Source of the DNA: Syncephalastrum monosporum B8922
Lineage: Eukaryota > Mucoromycota > Mucoromycetes > Mucorales > Syncephalastraceae
Reading direction: 5' to 3'
Assembly: GCA_000697355.1 (NCBI GenBank)
Contig: JNEN01000834.1
Location: 62,001 to 126,000, forward strand
Length of the DNA: 64,000 bases
In this document: positions 1-11,261 of the stretch, one piece after another
Numbering within the stretch: position 1 is the stretch's first letter
Layout: the number at the start of each line of letters is the position of its first letter
The notes under the pieces: generated by a model
Told to the model about the DNA's origin: nothing
The model's database searches: none
The model's input: the letters and a program-made list of their open reading frames with translations, nothing else
Position numbers and translations under genes: made by a program

Positions 1-382
1 CTTGATAAAAAAAACCAGCCCATTGTATACACATATGTTGGATACTTCCCATGATTATAGGAGACACTGACTGCTTAGTACACATGATGCATTATTCAAG
101 CTGATGGAAACAAATGACGACTATATCTTCCTTCATATATTAAAAGGTCTCCCACAAACATATAGTAATCAAGCATTTATATGAATAGCTCATGATAAAA
201 TGTTGATACGCGTAGAGAAACCACAAACCATATTATGTATATAGAGGAAGTGTGTTATCGTACACGCAGCTCTTTCAGCTATTCTTTGCGACCTTAATTA
301 TTGGAGAGATATGGTACACCACATTCAAATGATATGACCATAGAAATGAATACACGTGATTTGATATATTGTGAGATAAATA

Positions 383-1530
383 ACTAGCCTACGAAATTTC
401 GTTCCGAAATCAGTTCTCGTGGACTACACTTCATTTTTATTATACATACCAGCTACCGGGACCGGGGTCGTCATACACGCTCCCGGCGTGTTGGCCACTG
501 CTTCATCTGTGGCTGTGCAGCAGAATGCATTTTTGAGTCTCAGTTTCATATTATTAACCACAAGCACTTACCGACGGGCGTGGGGCAGACATTTGGCGCA
601 GTGGCACATGTCTTTGGGGGGGGGGTAGTCTTGACGGTGGTCCCGGCCACCGATAGCCGGCTAGTGGGTCGCGAACGGGGAAGAAGGAGAGAGGGAGAGC
701 AAGCGGCGAGGAAGAAGAGCAAAGGAGGAGCGAAAAAGGAGTGGAACTGGAACGAGTGTTAATGTCTCATATTGAATGCATAGACCTGAATCTGTTTCAC
801 TTACTGGCAGAGGAAAAAGCGGAAAATAACCTCTGATGGGAGGACAGCAAGCGGAAAGGAGGTAGAAGAGGCGCGAGCGGAAGAGAAGACAGGAGAAGAG
901 GCGAGCAAGAAGACGGCAAGCTAAGTATACATTCAGAAGGAGGTTAGTGTTATCCAAGACCATGTACTATTGACGCGAGAACTTACTATCATGCACACCG
1001 GTGCAGTTGGGGCGGGCAACCGGTGGCAGAGGGACTTATGGGGAACGTAATGGTCTATGTGTTGCACTTCTTATTAGTTTATACTTGTAACCAAAATCCT
1101 TTTGTATATACTTGCCAGCGTAAGACTTGACCAGGGTAAAGAAGAAGAAGAAGAAAAGTAGACGTGAGAGAAAACAAAAGACCTTTTATGAGAAAGAGTG
1201 CGTGTCAAACGATATTCATGCACGAACACGGGCGGGCTGTGCCAATGGGAAAGGAGAAGTAAAAGATAAGGACCTGACAGGGATTGACGTCGACCTTTTT
1301 CCAAGTTTCATAGGTTCCATTGGCTAGCCAAGCTATCACGCAATCCACGTTTTACCAATGGGGAAAAAGAGCTCAAAGATATGGTCCCTGACAGGTATTG
1401 ACGTCAGGTATCTTTCGCGTTTCAGAGGATTCATTGGCCTACATTACCATCACGTGGTTCACATTTACCAAAGGACACGGGTGAAAAGGCCTTGATGAAG
1501 ATTGACGTCAGGTACCGTTGACGTCTCAAA
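383..1530. repeat. Dispersed repeat, copy A
   Basis: This stretch is similar in sequence and order to 8251-9025 on the same strand. Shared anchors include the start CTAGCCTACG, the words CTCGTGGACTACA and GGGGCAGACAT, a purine-rich middle, CATGCACACCGG, and an end with GATTGACG and CACGTTTACC. No long open frame runs through it, so it looks like a non-coding or decayed mobile element. Its right end carries tandem units with cAMP-response-element-like palindromes, listed separately. The family is not recognised, and terminal repeats or target-site duplications could not be defined by eye. Confidence 0.6.
1262..1525. repeat. Imperfect tandem repeat with CRE-like TGACGTCA motifs
   Basis: About two and a half diverged units of roughly 104 to 114 bases. 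Each begins with ATTGACGTC (at 1283, 1397 and 1501) followed by TTTC, TTCATTGGC-like and CACRTTTACC-like words. Two units hold the perfect palindrome TGACGTCA (1399-1406 and 1503-1510), the canonical site for CREB/ATF-type bZIP factors. Other GACGTC cores lie at about 1285 and 1519. Whether the sites are bound is unknown; they may simply be part of the mobile element. Confidence 0.6.
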
Positions 1531-2997
1531 GTTGTCTACTTAGGCAGACGCCCTGCCCGGGAATTGAACCGGGGTCTTTTGTGTCTTGCTTATGTAATTA
1601 TGGATGTACGGAATATTAAGATTATTATATATAGATACATATCTGCAGCTTTTTTGACATACATTATACCCCGCTGTTATCGAGACTACAAACATATTGC
1701 CGGTGGTAATTTTCGTTGACTAGCAGCCGTTTATCAGGTATGTCACTAGGTAATGGAACTAAAGTAGGGTATGGTCGCTTTGATTCTAGCGATTGGCTGC
1801 ATGAGAATAACATTGAGCATAAAGAATGTTTATAGCGCTGAGTAAAGCGCAGCTAAGTAGAGCGCGTTTGAGTTTTCAGTATAAGAAAGATAATCTGGTA
1901 GAAGTCTAAATAACAATACTAGATCGTGTCACGATATGACACGCGAAAAGAAAAATACTTCGTAGGGTGTTCCTGTTTAAACAAGCTATACATATAGACG
2001 TGACGACGAGCCATAAATGTGAATTCTCATTCTCAGTTAGCGTACACATATGTAAATCCTAATTTTTGATCTAAAATTAAATGAAAATAACGCTGGCAAG
2101 GCGATATTAAGTTGAAAAAATTGACTTGGTTGTCACAGTTTTCTTGAAAGAGGTGACCAACCTTTGTATTGCGCAATTTGAAGATATAGAGCTCTTACAT
2201 ATGCTTTGTATGGATCACCATATTTGCACACATCAATCCTCAAGGTTGATTTTGGGTGTACTGACTAATCTCTTGATCGCTTTTTATATATTGACCCATG
2301 TCCTGCTAATAAGAAGCACTCTTTGTATTGCGTTTCTCTTCTCTCTCTACCTACTCCATTTGGGTCTCCTTCTTCTTGTTTAAAGAGGATATACATTTTG
2401 CCTAAAGTTTTCCTCACTTTTTTTTCAGTCATTTAAAAGTGACGCAGATATACAGTATGCAAATATGCAATGGAAATGCCACATTAATGTGGATTGCGAT
2501 TAGCTCCTTACCTCCTCCACTATAGGCACTCCTCTCAAAATCTCTGCTCTCCTCCCATATTTTCTTCCTGCTTACATCGCCTATTGTAAGCGACAGGCGG
2601 TTTTCTCCGGGAATACACAATCATGGCACGCGTCTTGCGCCAAAGGTCTCCTTCACATCCACCGGCAATGATTTGTTATGGAAATTTCTGAGCCAATAAA
2701 TAAAGAAAAATGCATTCAGCCGCATTTAGTCACTAATGACAGTGGCCACTTCTTTTACATGGTATAGTCGCCTGCTGCTGATAGAGTTCATATCAAACAC
2801 ACAGACCCAAAGTGCTTTGTTTTAATTTTCCACCAATGTAGCAAGTGGAAGTATGTTGTGGAAAAAAGGAGACGTCAACAATGAAATTGCATAGCGGTGC
2901 GTAAAAAAGTGGCGGGCAAGAAAATCGACGTCAGCAAAAATCAACCGGGCTTTGTTTACAGAACCGCTTTGGCTCATCTTCCCATTTCAAGCGCATA

Positions 2998-3380
2998 ATG
3001 GCTGGATTTCTTCGAAAATTCGCTCTCGAGCGTCCCGTCATCTTCTGGTCGTGTGTCATTGGCTCCATCGGTACGAGATTTCGAGAGAAATGTTGAAAGG
3101 ATGTGTTCATTTCGATGAATTTTGTTATTAAATGCGTTATGATTAGGTCCGGTCATGGTATGGACTGTTCCCTCAATTCGCCGCAACTACTTCGGTTACA
3201 AGGGTGTCGAGCAGCTTCCTATGACTTATCCTCGTATGTAAAACTGAATTGGAACTTGTCCCATTCGAGAGTGGATTCACGCTTTTACTCACGCGAGAGG
3301 CTTTGCTTCTATTTTTTGTCTTTTTGCCTTTTTCAGTTCCCAACCGCGCACGCAACCCGCCCTCTGGTTACGAAGATTAA
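2998..3380 (+). CDS. nuo9.5: NADH:ubiquinone oxidoreductase 9.5 kDa subunit (complex I accessory subunit)
   Basis: A 67-residue protein from three exons: 2998-3070, 3147-3233 and 3337-3380, with GT-AG introns and matching phases. It starts MAGFLRKFALERPVIFWSC and has one hydrophobic segment (about residues 13-33) that would cross the inner mitochondrial membrane. It continues with the proline- and arginine-rich VPSIRRNYFGYK and ends NRARNPPSGYED. This length and order fit the fungal 9.5 kDa/NDUFA3-like accessory subunit of respiratory complex I, where a single helix is followed by a tail ending in a glycine-tyrosine-acidic motif. Accessory subunits of this kind help assemble and stabilise the membrane arm. 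No exon exceeds 30 codons, so simple ORF finding misses it. The identification rests on remembered family pattern; the splice structure is seen directly. Confidence 0.8.
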
Positions 3381-4607
3381 AAGCAACTTGTCCTTTTAAT
3401 GAAGAAATAATTACCAATAGAGCGCCAAGCTTGTATTACCCGCGATGTGTTGTGATGGCCGGAGACTTCTTCTTTGATGCAAGTATGGCGTGAGGTTCAA
3501 TGCTGGAGTAACACGAACCAAACCAAGACATTCCATACGTGAATGACTTTTATTCGCGCGTGGGTCTGTATACGCACGCGTGCGCGCACTATAGATTTTG
3601 TATTGCGTGAGGTGACACGTCGCTCGTCGACTGTGCCGAAATCAGTTATTAGCCGCGTATTGGTTGCAGCAAACAACGTGCACAACAATGAAGAGGCGAA
3701 TGTCACACAAAATGCTGTCGCGCAAAAAGGGTCTTGTGTGCTTCTCACTTGCGGCTAGTGCTGCCGCTATCGCCGCCCTTTCTAACCACCGCTGGCTGTT
3801 GCTGTGGATCGCAATACGATGCTTATCGGCTGATGAAGAATTGCTGCACAAGCGACTTTATCATTTCCGCGGTTCACATCATATTGTTCACCCCTTCTCA
3901 CGATCACTGGTCGCTGATCTATGTACACATAAGTATTTACACATATATACACATACTCTTTCTATGATACCTTTCCGCCATTAGGTACGTGTGAGATGTA
4001 TGCCGTAAAAAAAAACAGATGGGGAGCCAACCCGGGATATTGGGGCGAACACAAGTGGCCAAAAACCTGTGTAATACGACATAGAACATCAATGGTAACT
4101 GGTGGCCAAAATAAAAAAGGAAACGATACCTCGCGGTCGAGTAGTCTATGGTTGGTTGGATAACTGAGACGTGTCACATTGATGGCATTTATGTATTTAA
4201 ATCATAGTAACAAGAAGCAAGTTCGTCGCCCGTGTGCTTCGAGAATCAAGAATTATCTATTCATCACATGGCGATGCTAAGTTTCATATAATGAAATTAA
4301 ATGTAATAACCGTTCTGGTTTTGGGGTGACAAAAATGGCTATGTGTTAGGCGGGGCAAAAGGCGGAAAGCTCCCGGCAAAGAAAGTCGTGTTCATAGCAA
4401 CAATGGAAAAGCCCATGGTGGTGAACCAGACCCTAGGTTTTGTGTAACGCAAAAAATCGGACGACATTTGCGAGTCGAATGGCCCGTGTCGGAAATCTAA
4501 TAAGTAATTGACATGATCATATTCCATGGACAAGGCCCGTCTCGCGCCGCTCGCATAAAAAGACATCCTCCCACTTCATCTTCTCTTCCTCCTCTCCTCC
4601 CTTCCCT
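3381..4607. other. Intergenic, 1.2 kb
   Basis: Contains the 3' flank of the complex I gene and the promoter of the homeodomain gene. Several overlapping short frames run through 3540-3980, but none has a convincing start, splice structure or family resemblance. A TATA-like CATAAAAAGA lies at about 4553, some 50 bases before the homeodomain start, followed by a CT-rich leader. Confidence 0.5.
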
Positions 4608-5297
4608 ATGTTCTCCGTTTCTAGCTTGTTGAACGAAGACTCTGTATCTACTCCTGTCTCTTCCACCTCCCCCACCTCCCCCGCTCCTCGCAACAATGGC
4701 AGCCGGCCTGCCTGTCTTGATATTTCCAATCTCTTATGCTCCCCATCAGAAGATTATACACCCACACCTACCCTTTCTCCCACATTGACACCTTCTCCAG
4801 TCAGCGTCATGTCCACTACTGCTTATCCATTCCCACCACAACAGCACCACGTCTGGCCAAATCTCAAGCAGGAAGAGGACCATACGATGTGCTGGTACTC
4901 CTCTGATGACCACTACCATCACCGCACACAAGAGCATCACCAGCTTTCCTTTGCTCAGCCCCCACCATCTTCCGTTACATCAACAGAGGAAGACGAGGAG
5001 GACCACCATAGCTCGTCATCGGCATCTGAAAAAGAAGAGGATGTTACCTCTTCTCCACTGCTGCCTCCCATGCCACTGAAAGCCAAACGACGACGCGCCA
5101 ATGCCAAACAGCTCGAAGTCCTCAATCGCGTTTTCGAGCGCACTTTCTTCCCTTCCACACAACTCCGGGCCGAGCTGGGCCGCCAGCTGGGCATGAGTCC
5201 GAGGACTGTCCAGATCTGGTTCCAGAACAGACGCCAAGCCATCCGAACACGCGAGCGACAGCGGCTCTTGCAAATTCGAGACAGCACGATCGCTTAA
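4608..5297 (+). CDS. Homeodomain transcription factor
   Basis: An intronless 229-residue protein. Residues about 1-150 are low-complexity, rich in serine, proline, threonine and histidine, with an acidic stretch near 127-146. The homeodomain lies at about 160-218: a basic N-terminal arm (KAKRRRANAKQ), then helices 1 and 2, then the recognition helix VQIWFQNRRQAIR. The WFQNRR core is intact, so the protein should bind DNA in the nucleus. The spacing fits a typical 60-residue domain rather than the TALE class with three extra residues. The start is the first in-frame ATG after a CT-rich leader and a TATA-like box. It resembles general fungal homeobox regulators of development or stress, but the sequence gives no specific target. 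The absence of introns contrasts with its neighbours. Confidence 0.9.
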   Translation: MFSVSSLLNEDSVSTPVSSTSPTSPAPRNNGSRPACLDISNLLCSPSEDYTPTPTLSPTLTPSPVSVMSTTAYPFPPQQHHVWPNLKQEEDHTMCWYSSDDHYHHRTQEHHQLSFAQPPPSSVTSTEEDEEDHHSSSSASEKEEDVTSSPLLPPMPLKAKRRRANAKQLEVLNRVFERTFFPSTQLRAELGRQLGMSPRTVQIWFQNRRQAIRTRERQRLLQIRDSTIA

Positions 5298-8250
5298 CCT
5301 CTCCCAATCACCTTCCTAATATGCTAAAACTCTTTCATTCATTCTATCATTTCTTTTCTTCACTCTCATTATTCCTTTCCCATGGCTGGCCCCATCTATG
5401 TAAATTCACAACGCACTTTTCCTCCTTCGCTTGTATTCATCCCCGTCGTCTCCGTCCGTGTTTTTCTCATGCAATCAAAAAGACAATATAGTAGCTTAAT
5501 TAATTTCAATGACAGTTTATGAAAGAACAACGACATTTACTCAAAGTTGAAACGTAGTATTTGGCATGTGATACACCTATTAAACTTTCTCGGCCCAGCT
5601 GAACTGAAAAACACTGTTTTTTTCGGTCGGCGAGAATATGCCGCGCGCGCGTGCAATAGACCTCCGTTAGATGAGTTTAATTTCCCTTCATTTGCCTTTT
5701 TTCGCTCAGCCAAGTCATTTCAGCGACCCAGCCTGTCAACCATCAATCAATTATTAGACCCTGTAACCCACGCGTTACCCCATGGAAATCACAATATGGT
5801 GGACAATCACTTTGTGTAACAGATTCTACCGGTAAACTCGGCTTAGTCAAAGTCTAGTATACGCTACGCTTAGCTCCCAGCGGAAACTTACCATATTTTG
5901 TAAATCTTGGCATGCCCCGTGCACAACATACACATATTACACACTCACACGTATGTACATACCTATGAGCCTCGTGCTTGCTCTGCAGGCACTAGTAGAT
6001 TCTCTCATTTATTTCTATCATGATTGCAATTTTCATTTTCTTAATTTATCATTACATCAAAATGTGACCAGAAGGTACACATGTCGCCCCTCCGAGCTTC
6101 CGACGGCAAAGCACCGAATGTTTTGGTCTCATTGTTTGTCTTGTATCATTCGCCGGATCTGTTTCATCCATCTTTAATCATATTCAAATCCAATCATTTG
6201 GTGTGTGAACACCCTAGAATACTTCGCAGAAAACGCAATTTATCTACAAAATGAATGTGATGCTCTCTCTATAGTATACACTAGTCAGCAGACAAACCTT
6301 GCGTAAATAAAACATTTTTCCTTTTATTTGCTGTATCCGAGCGCGTCAATAGATGCATAATATTTGACGATTTCATTATTGTGAGTTCAGCCTACCTTCT
6401 GAAGCCCCTGGCAACGACAGAAACTGAAATTTAATTGAATAAAGCAAAAGAAGCATTATATAATTCCGCTCATGCATGTCGGGACGACTTCTTTAATATG
6501 ATTATAAAGCCAAGGATTCCTCATAGAGCGCGCATTTGGTTTTTACTCGCGAACATAATGATTATATCAAAAGAAGATGCTAATGAAACCTAGGAAAAGT
6601 AGGAGACGGTAGCACAAACTGACGTGTCGATCAAGATCCCTTTTTTTTATTGCTTCCATTTGATCTTCCTACAAGACTTCAATGGTTGTGATTATCAGGC
6701 CACATTTTAGCACGTCTGAGAGATCGAGCGGCCTCGAATCTAAGGAATGACATCAGCACTTTGAGCCAGCCAGAGCGTCTTTCGGACTTCCTAATGTGAG
6801 ACACGCTAAGATTGATATGGCTGGAACTCAGGCACAATGGGATTGAATGGTCTTGAACTCGAACAGTGGCGCTTTGAAGCAGGGCCAATTTTCTTCATTT
6901 CTCTAGCATGATTAAAAAGATTGATGGACTTTTTGGCGTAAATATTGTCTGTTTCAGTCATTGCTATTATCGTATCATTAAGTGTTCTATCGACCGCATT
7001 ATCGCCCGTGTACGAACCTCGCTGAGCATTGGTCTTAGTGCGATGCCTCTAAATATTAGTACACTCACATCACTGACCTTCGATATTATATGATACTTTG
7101 CTTTATTACTAGTTTGACGACCAAATATGTCGAGATTGACCAGTCTTCTCTTCCGTCGTGGGCCATTTATTTTGTGTCATCCATGCTGTCATCACCGCAT
7201 TGTGTCGGTGCTGTTTAAGTCTCTATGGAAGATTGTCTTTATTAATCTACTTCTATCATTCACTCTTGATTCCTCTATCTACTTCTACTTCTACTTCTAC
7301 TTCTGTCTACTCTCTATTAAAAAATGTTGAAGCAAAAAATACAAAAAAAAACATAAGGAAATAAGCTGTGACGTGCCTTTTCTGACATCATTCTACATAT
7401 ACCATTGTACACGTCGTCCCTTTAATGACATACAGGTTGCATGTATTCGATATTCACATACTGTATACGGTGTAAATCTGCATACACATAGAGGAAAGCA
7501 TTGCAACATGATTTTCATTTGATGTTCCCATCGGCAAGTGGGTACGACGCCCCAGGCAAAGAGATCTGGGGCCTTAGCCCCAGCTAGCCTTCGACTCGGA
7601 CAGTAGAGACCCGAAAAACAAGTGCAAGCTGTGATAACCCGAAGCTTCAGGCGAAGGGGCTTAGCCGCAAAAGATGCAGCTTGGAGGGTTACGAATGACC
7701 ATAGCAAAGCGATCGCGAAGCTGGCTTGAATCATATCCATACACCGACGGCCGATATGGATTTTTTCATGTTCTAGCATTATATGACACCATAAAGCCTG
7801 ATCTATACACTGCTCTACCAAAGGTATACGTGGCTACCATTAGCTGACGTGTAGTGTATGACTATATGCTATCATCTCAAACGATGACTCGGCTGCAGCG
7901 ATTCTTCTTATCCTTTCATCTTGCGCGTGGCAATCAATGTTGGTCAATTTGCTCTCCACCCATCCCATGGTTTCTATGAGTTCCTCATTCAAGTTTCAGC
8001 GTATCATGATACCAACTAAACAGTTACATAAGTAAATGGGCACTTCGTTCCAGTAGGCAGTAACTTAGGGGAATCTGGTCTCGGCTGTCTGTGCATTATG
8101 CGACGTTTGCTGATATAGCGTATATACTCCTAATATCGAATGTTCATTATTATCTGAAAGACAACGTGAAAGCCCTTTTTGGAAACGCCTTGTCCATTTC
8201 TATCGAAGGATATCGGACTTCAAGGTAATTTGCTGGTTTTGTTGATATCT
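5298..8250. other. Gene-poor block, left part
   Basis: No supportable gene. The first few hundred bases are the AT-rich 3' flank of the homeodomain gene. Short open frames at 5547-5819, 6679-6888 and 7127-7364 lack starts in good context, splice partners or recognisable motifs. The sub-region 7440-7850 is unusually GC-rich and is listed separately. Confidence 0.5.
7440..7850. other. GC-rich island of unknown nature
   Basis: Within AT-rich surroundings this stretch is GC-rich and contains self-complementary pieces, for example CCCCAG and CTGGGG flanking a 10-base loop at about 7551-7576, and the word CTTAGCC repeated at about 7572 and 7659. A minus-strand open frame of about 140 codons covers it but resembles no protein I know and has no splice partners. 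It could be a decayed mobile element, a structured RNA or a pseudogene. Confidence 0.3.
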
Positions 8251-9025
8251 AACTAGCCTACGGGATTTATCTCCGTAATCTGTGCTCGTGGACTACATTC
8301 CACTTTTCCACAACCTAAGCGACCGAGGCCAGGGGCGTCTATATGCTCTCGCAGCGCGCTAACCATTACCTCGCGAGCTTGAATCATCCTTGAGCCACAG
8401 TTTCAATTATTGTCTACAGATCCTTACCGTAGACACGGGGCAGACATCTGGCGAATGGCAAATGTCTATAGGGACGCTTTCGACGGTGTTATCGGCTACC
8501 GATCGCCTAGGCTAGAAGTTCGCAAGTGAAGAGAAGGAAGTGACGCAAACGGAGAAGACAAGAAGAAAGACGTAAAAGAAGGCAGCAAAGCTAAACAGAC
8601 TTTGAAGAAGGTTATTATTGGTTTCCAAGACCATGCACTCTTGACGCGACAACTTACTAACATGCACACCGGCGCAGGCGGGGCGAGCACTAAAGGAAGA
8701 GAGACTTGAGGGCACTCATGTAGTCTATGCTGAACATACCAGTTTATACTGTACATAATCGTGATTTTTTTAGTGTAATTCCAGAGAAGACTTTGACCAG
8801 AATGAAAAAAAAAGGAGAAGTATATGTGGGGAATACAGGCGTCTTTATGAAATAGACTCACATCGATGTGAATCTTTCGATAGACTTTTATTCGGTCACA
8901 TGAACCTAAAATGAAGGCAGTAGAAAGAAAGCCCTGATGAGGATTGACGCCAGGTATTTTCGCGTTAAAAGGATTTCTTGGCTTGCTTTCCTGTCACGCG
9001 ATCCACGTTTACCGAGGTGTCTTCA
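8251..9025. repeat. Dispersed repeat, copy B
   Basis: Second copy of the element at 383-1530, same orientation, shorter and diverged. It begins CTAGCCTACG, shares CTCGTGGACTACA, GGGGCAGACAT and CATGCACACCGG, and ends with GATTGACG(C)CAGGTATTTTCGCG and CACGTTTACCGAGG. The CRE-like palindrome of copy A is mutated here (TGACGCCA) and only one tandem unit is present. No coding frame is conserved between the copies. Confidence 0.6.
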
Positions 9026-10090
9026 AAATTTTACCTTCTCTATATCTCGTTAAATGGCAGTTGTAATACCAAATGAAAAAATCTTATAAATCTCGCTCAT
9101 GTCGGTCGAAATGGACTGCTAGCGAGTAAGACGTTGTTCGCATCTTGATCCGAAAGAAAAAGAGAGATACTGCAGTATATGATCTTGATAGCAGGACGAC
9201 GAAATCTCGCTTGGATGGCCAAGATTCGACATCTGCGTCGAGTCCGAGACTTGGAGTTAGTTAGAAGACGACAGTCATATACAAAAAGTATCGTAATATA
9301 CACGCACATGAAATGTCTCGCAAAAGGAGCAGGGGAAGCAATGGACTCGTTTATATATTTGCACTTTATAGGTTTGCACTGATTGGTATATTTCTGCCGC
9401 ATTGTGACATAGTTTTAGAATCAGTACGAGCAGGTACGGACTTACATACGTGAATTGATCATACGAAAGGAGGAAATCAGTATTAGAAGATGAATATGTG
9501 GTACATCCGTCTTCTATAAGCTTCCTCATAATAAAAACGCGTGAAAGGCGTGAAAACTTGAAGTGTCTCTCCACATTTTGCTAGCAATTATATGAAGATA
9601 AGTATACAATAAATCATTACAGCGGTGCTTCACAGAAGGATTCAACAATCATGCGTATTGGGAGAAGCTCCTCTTTTCCGAACTCAATAATTAATTAAGA
9701 GGTTCGGAGAGTCCCTCAGATGACTTCGATGCGCTTCTCGTATGAAAGAAAGGGTGATGTAAATATTGGCGATTGAAGGTCGTTTCGCAATGAAAAGATA
9801 TTATAAAATGACGCTGTTTGTGTCTACGACTGAAAGGATGAGTCGCCAGTATTATTTGGATCAGGTGACGTGAGGGCGCCCTGGGACTCATAGGAGAGAC
9901 TAAGCGCTTCAGGGACGGCAAGCAGTAGCTTATAGCGATGAAAAAACTGTTATGTAGGACAAAAAGGAATGGGACTTTTTGCGACTGGATCCTGTCGTCA
10001 ACAAGTAATCTCACAGCCGATCAAAAATCAATGGTACTGGTCTTTTAAAAAATAATGCCATTGGCCAATCAAAGAGTCAATAAAAGTGAG
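9026..10090. other. Gene-poor block, middle part
   Basis: AT-rich with no supportable gene. Overlapping minus-strand frames of about 100 codons at 9097-9574 and 9691-10014 lack recognisable motifs and credible starts. Confidence 0.4.
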
Positions 10091-10093
10091 CGT

Positions 10094-10330
10094 CTCTCCT
10101 CTTCTACTTTTCCTTCTATCTTTTCCTCCTATTTCTTCTCTTTTTGAGTTCTTCAAAACTAGTGAGTTGAAGAATAGTACAGTCGGATGCAACAGTTCTC
10201 CAATCAACTGGAATCTTGGAGGCTTCCAAGTCTCTCGATAATGTCCAGCACCCTTTGGATGACGGCTTTTCCAAACCACGCCATGATGAGACAGAGAAGC
10301 ATATGATCACCAAAAACCAAAAAAACAATC
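10094..10330. repeat. Left arm of an inverted repeat
   Basis: The reverse complement of this arm matches 11262-11540 closely, at roughly nine bases in ten over the central 190 bases. The match includes GTGCTGGACATTATCGAGAG and the adjoining GACTTGGAAGCCTCCAAG, and then fades outward. It pairs with the right arm around a core of about 930 bases, as in a foldback element or an inverted segmental duplication. Confidence 0.75.
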
Positions 10331-11261
10331 AAAAATGGAAATGTCGAGCACACAAATATTCGAACGATGCTCCCACCCGCGCTTGCAGAACTGGACTTCG
10401 CCCATCGCATCAATTGGACGCAAGGATAAACACCCACTTACCGCGCACCACAAGATCCTCCTTGACAGAAAACGTAAGTGAGTTGACAACATGTTTATTT
10501 GGATACTTACACTATCATGTTTTACAGGTTGCCAAAGCTATCAGAAGCAAAAGACCTCTATCAGAAGCTTCTATAGAAGGCGACCTTTACAAGACCACGT
10601 AAGCAAACATGAAACTGTATACGTGCGTATGATCAGATATTGATGTTCTATAGAAGGGTGCGGATGAAATCGTCGACCTGAAGAGCTTGAAGCGTGCATT
10701 CTCCGATACGTTCATGAGGATGGATGACTCGAAAAGTGGCGATTACGCTCAGGAAAATACCTCGAGGATTCTCTCTATGCCTTTGGGATGACTTGTGATA
10801 CGGAGCACCTTTGTCACTTCTTTGTGGTCGATCCAAACGACCCAATATATGCCAACGACGTCATTTTCACTGCGGATGAACTGAACCAGACACCGTGTTT
10901 GAAACAATGAAGCGTACTGAAGGTGTTCAGTAAGAAAACTTCGTGATCATCGAACAAAGGACAGTTACTCACTTTATTGGTGGTCAATAGTGGTGAAAAT
11001 TAGTTTGCGCCGCATTGTCAGCAGCAAAAAACGCATAGCTATCAAGAACGTGGGTTTATCTTATTATCAGTAATGACATCTTACAAGACGATATATGCAA
11101 CATGGAGACAGTGGGATACGTCCTTGCAGGTAAGACCTCCTTCTCGTCTTCCAAGCGAATTCATACATTGTGCAATTCTGTAGGTCTGACTTGTTTTTTG
11201 TTACGGTAGGATATGCTCTCTATGTATCGTGGCCGAGTAACTCGTTCAAGAATGTGCCAAT
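10331..11261 (+). pseudogene. Decayed gene between the inverted-repeat arms
   Basis: Coding-like pieces on the plus strand are broken by frame changes. One piece (about 10658-10790) reads KGADEIVDLKSLKRAFSDTF and then meets a stop. Another frame, open at about 10727-10910, contains SGKYLEDSLYAFGMTC, then CHFFVVDPNDPIY and FTADELNQ. The pattern of a KxxED-Lxx core, a cysteine-histidine-phenylalanine turn, an aspartate-rich turn and a final FTxDEL resembles, as I recall it, an expanded family of uncharacterised Mucoromycota proteins. Possible GT-AG junctions exist near 10483 and 10527, but no single model joins the pieces without a frameshift. I therefore call it a fragment of unknown function carried between the arms. 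Confidence 0.35.

Larger units (their letters stand above)
1..2997. other. Gene-poor left end
   Basis: Apart from the dispersed repeat at 383-1530, I see no supportable coding region. A tRNA-like T-arm and acceptor patch lies near 1552-1590 on the minus strand, but one T-stem pair is mismatched and no D-arm or anticodon arm follows. The last 130 bases (about 2865-2997) are the likely promoter of the complex I subunit gene and contain two GACGTCA-type words. Confidence 0.5.

Noticed and set aside
3664..3984. Small membrane protein (PMP3-like) suggested by a hydrophobic frame with CTSDFIISAV
   Set aside because: The flanking PMP3 pattern is absent, three frames overlap with similar openness, and no splice model improves the match.
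7393..7821. 142-codon minus-strand frame
   Set aside because: No credible start, no homology recognised, and the openness is explained by GC-rich composition; kept only as an unexplained island.
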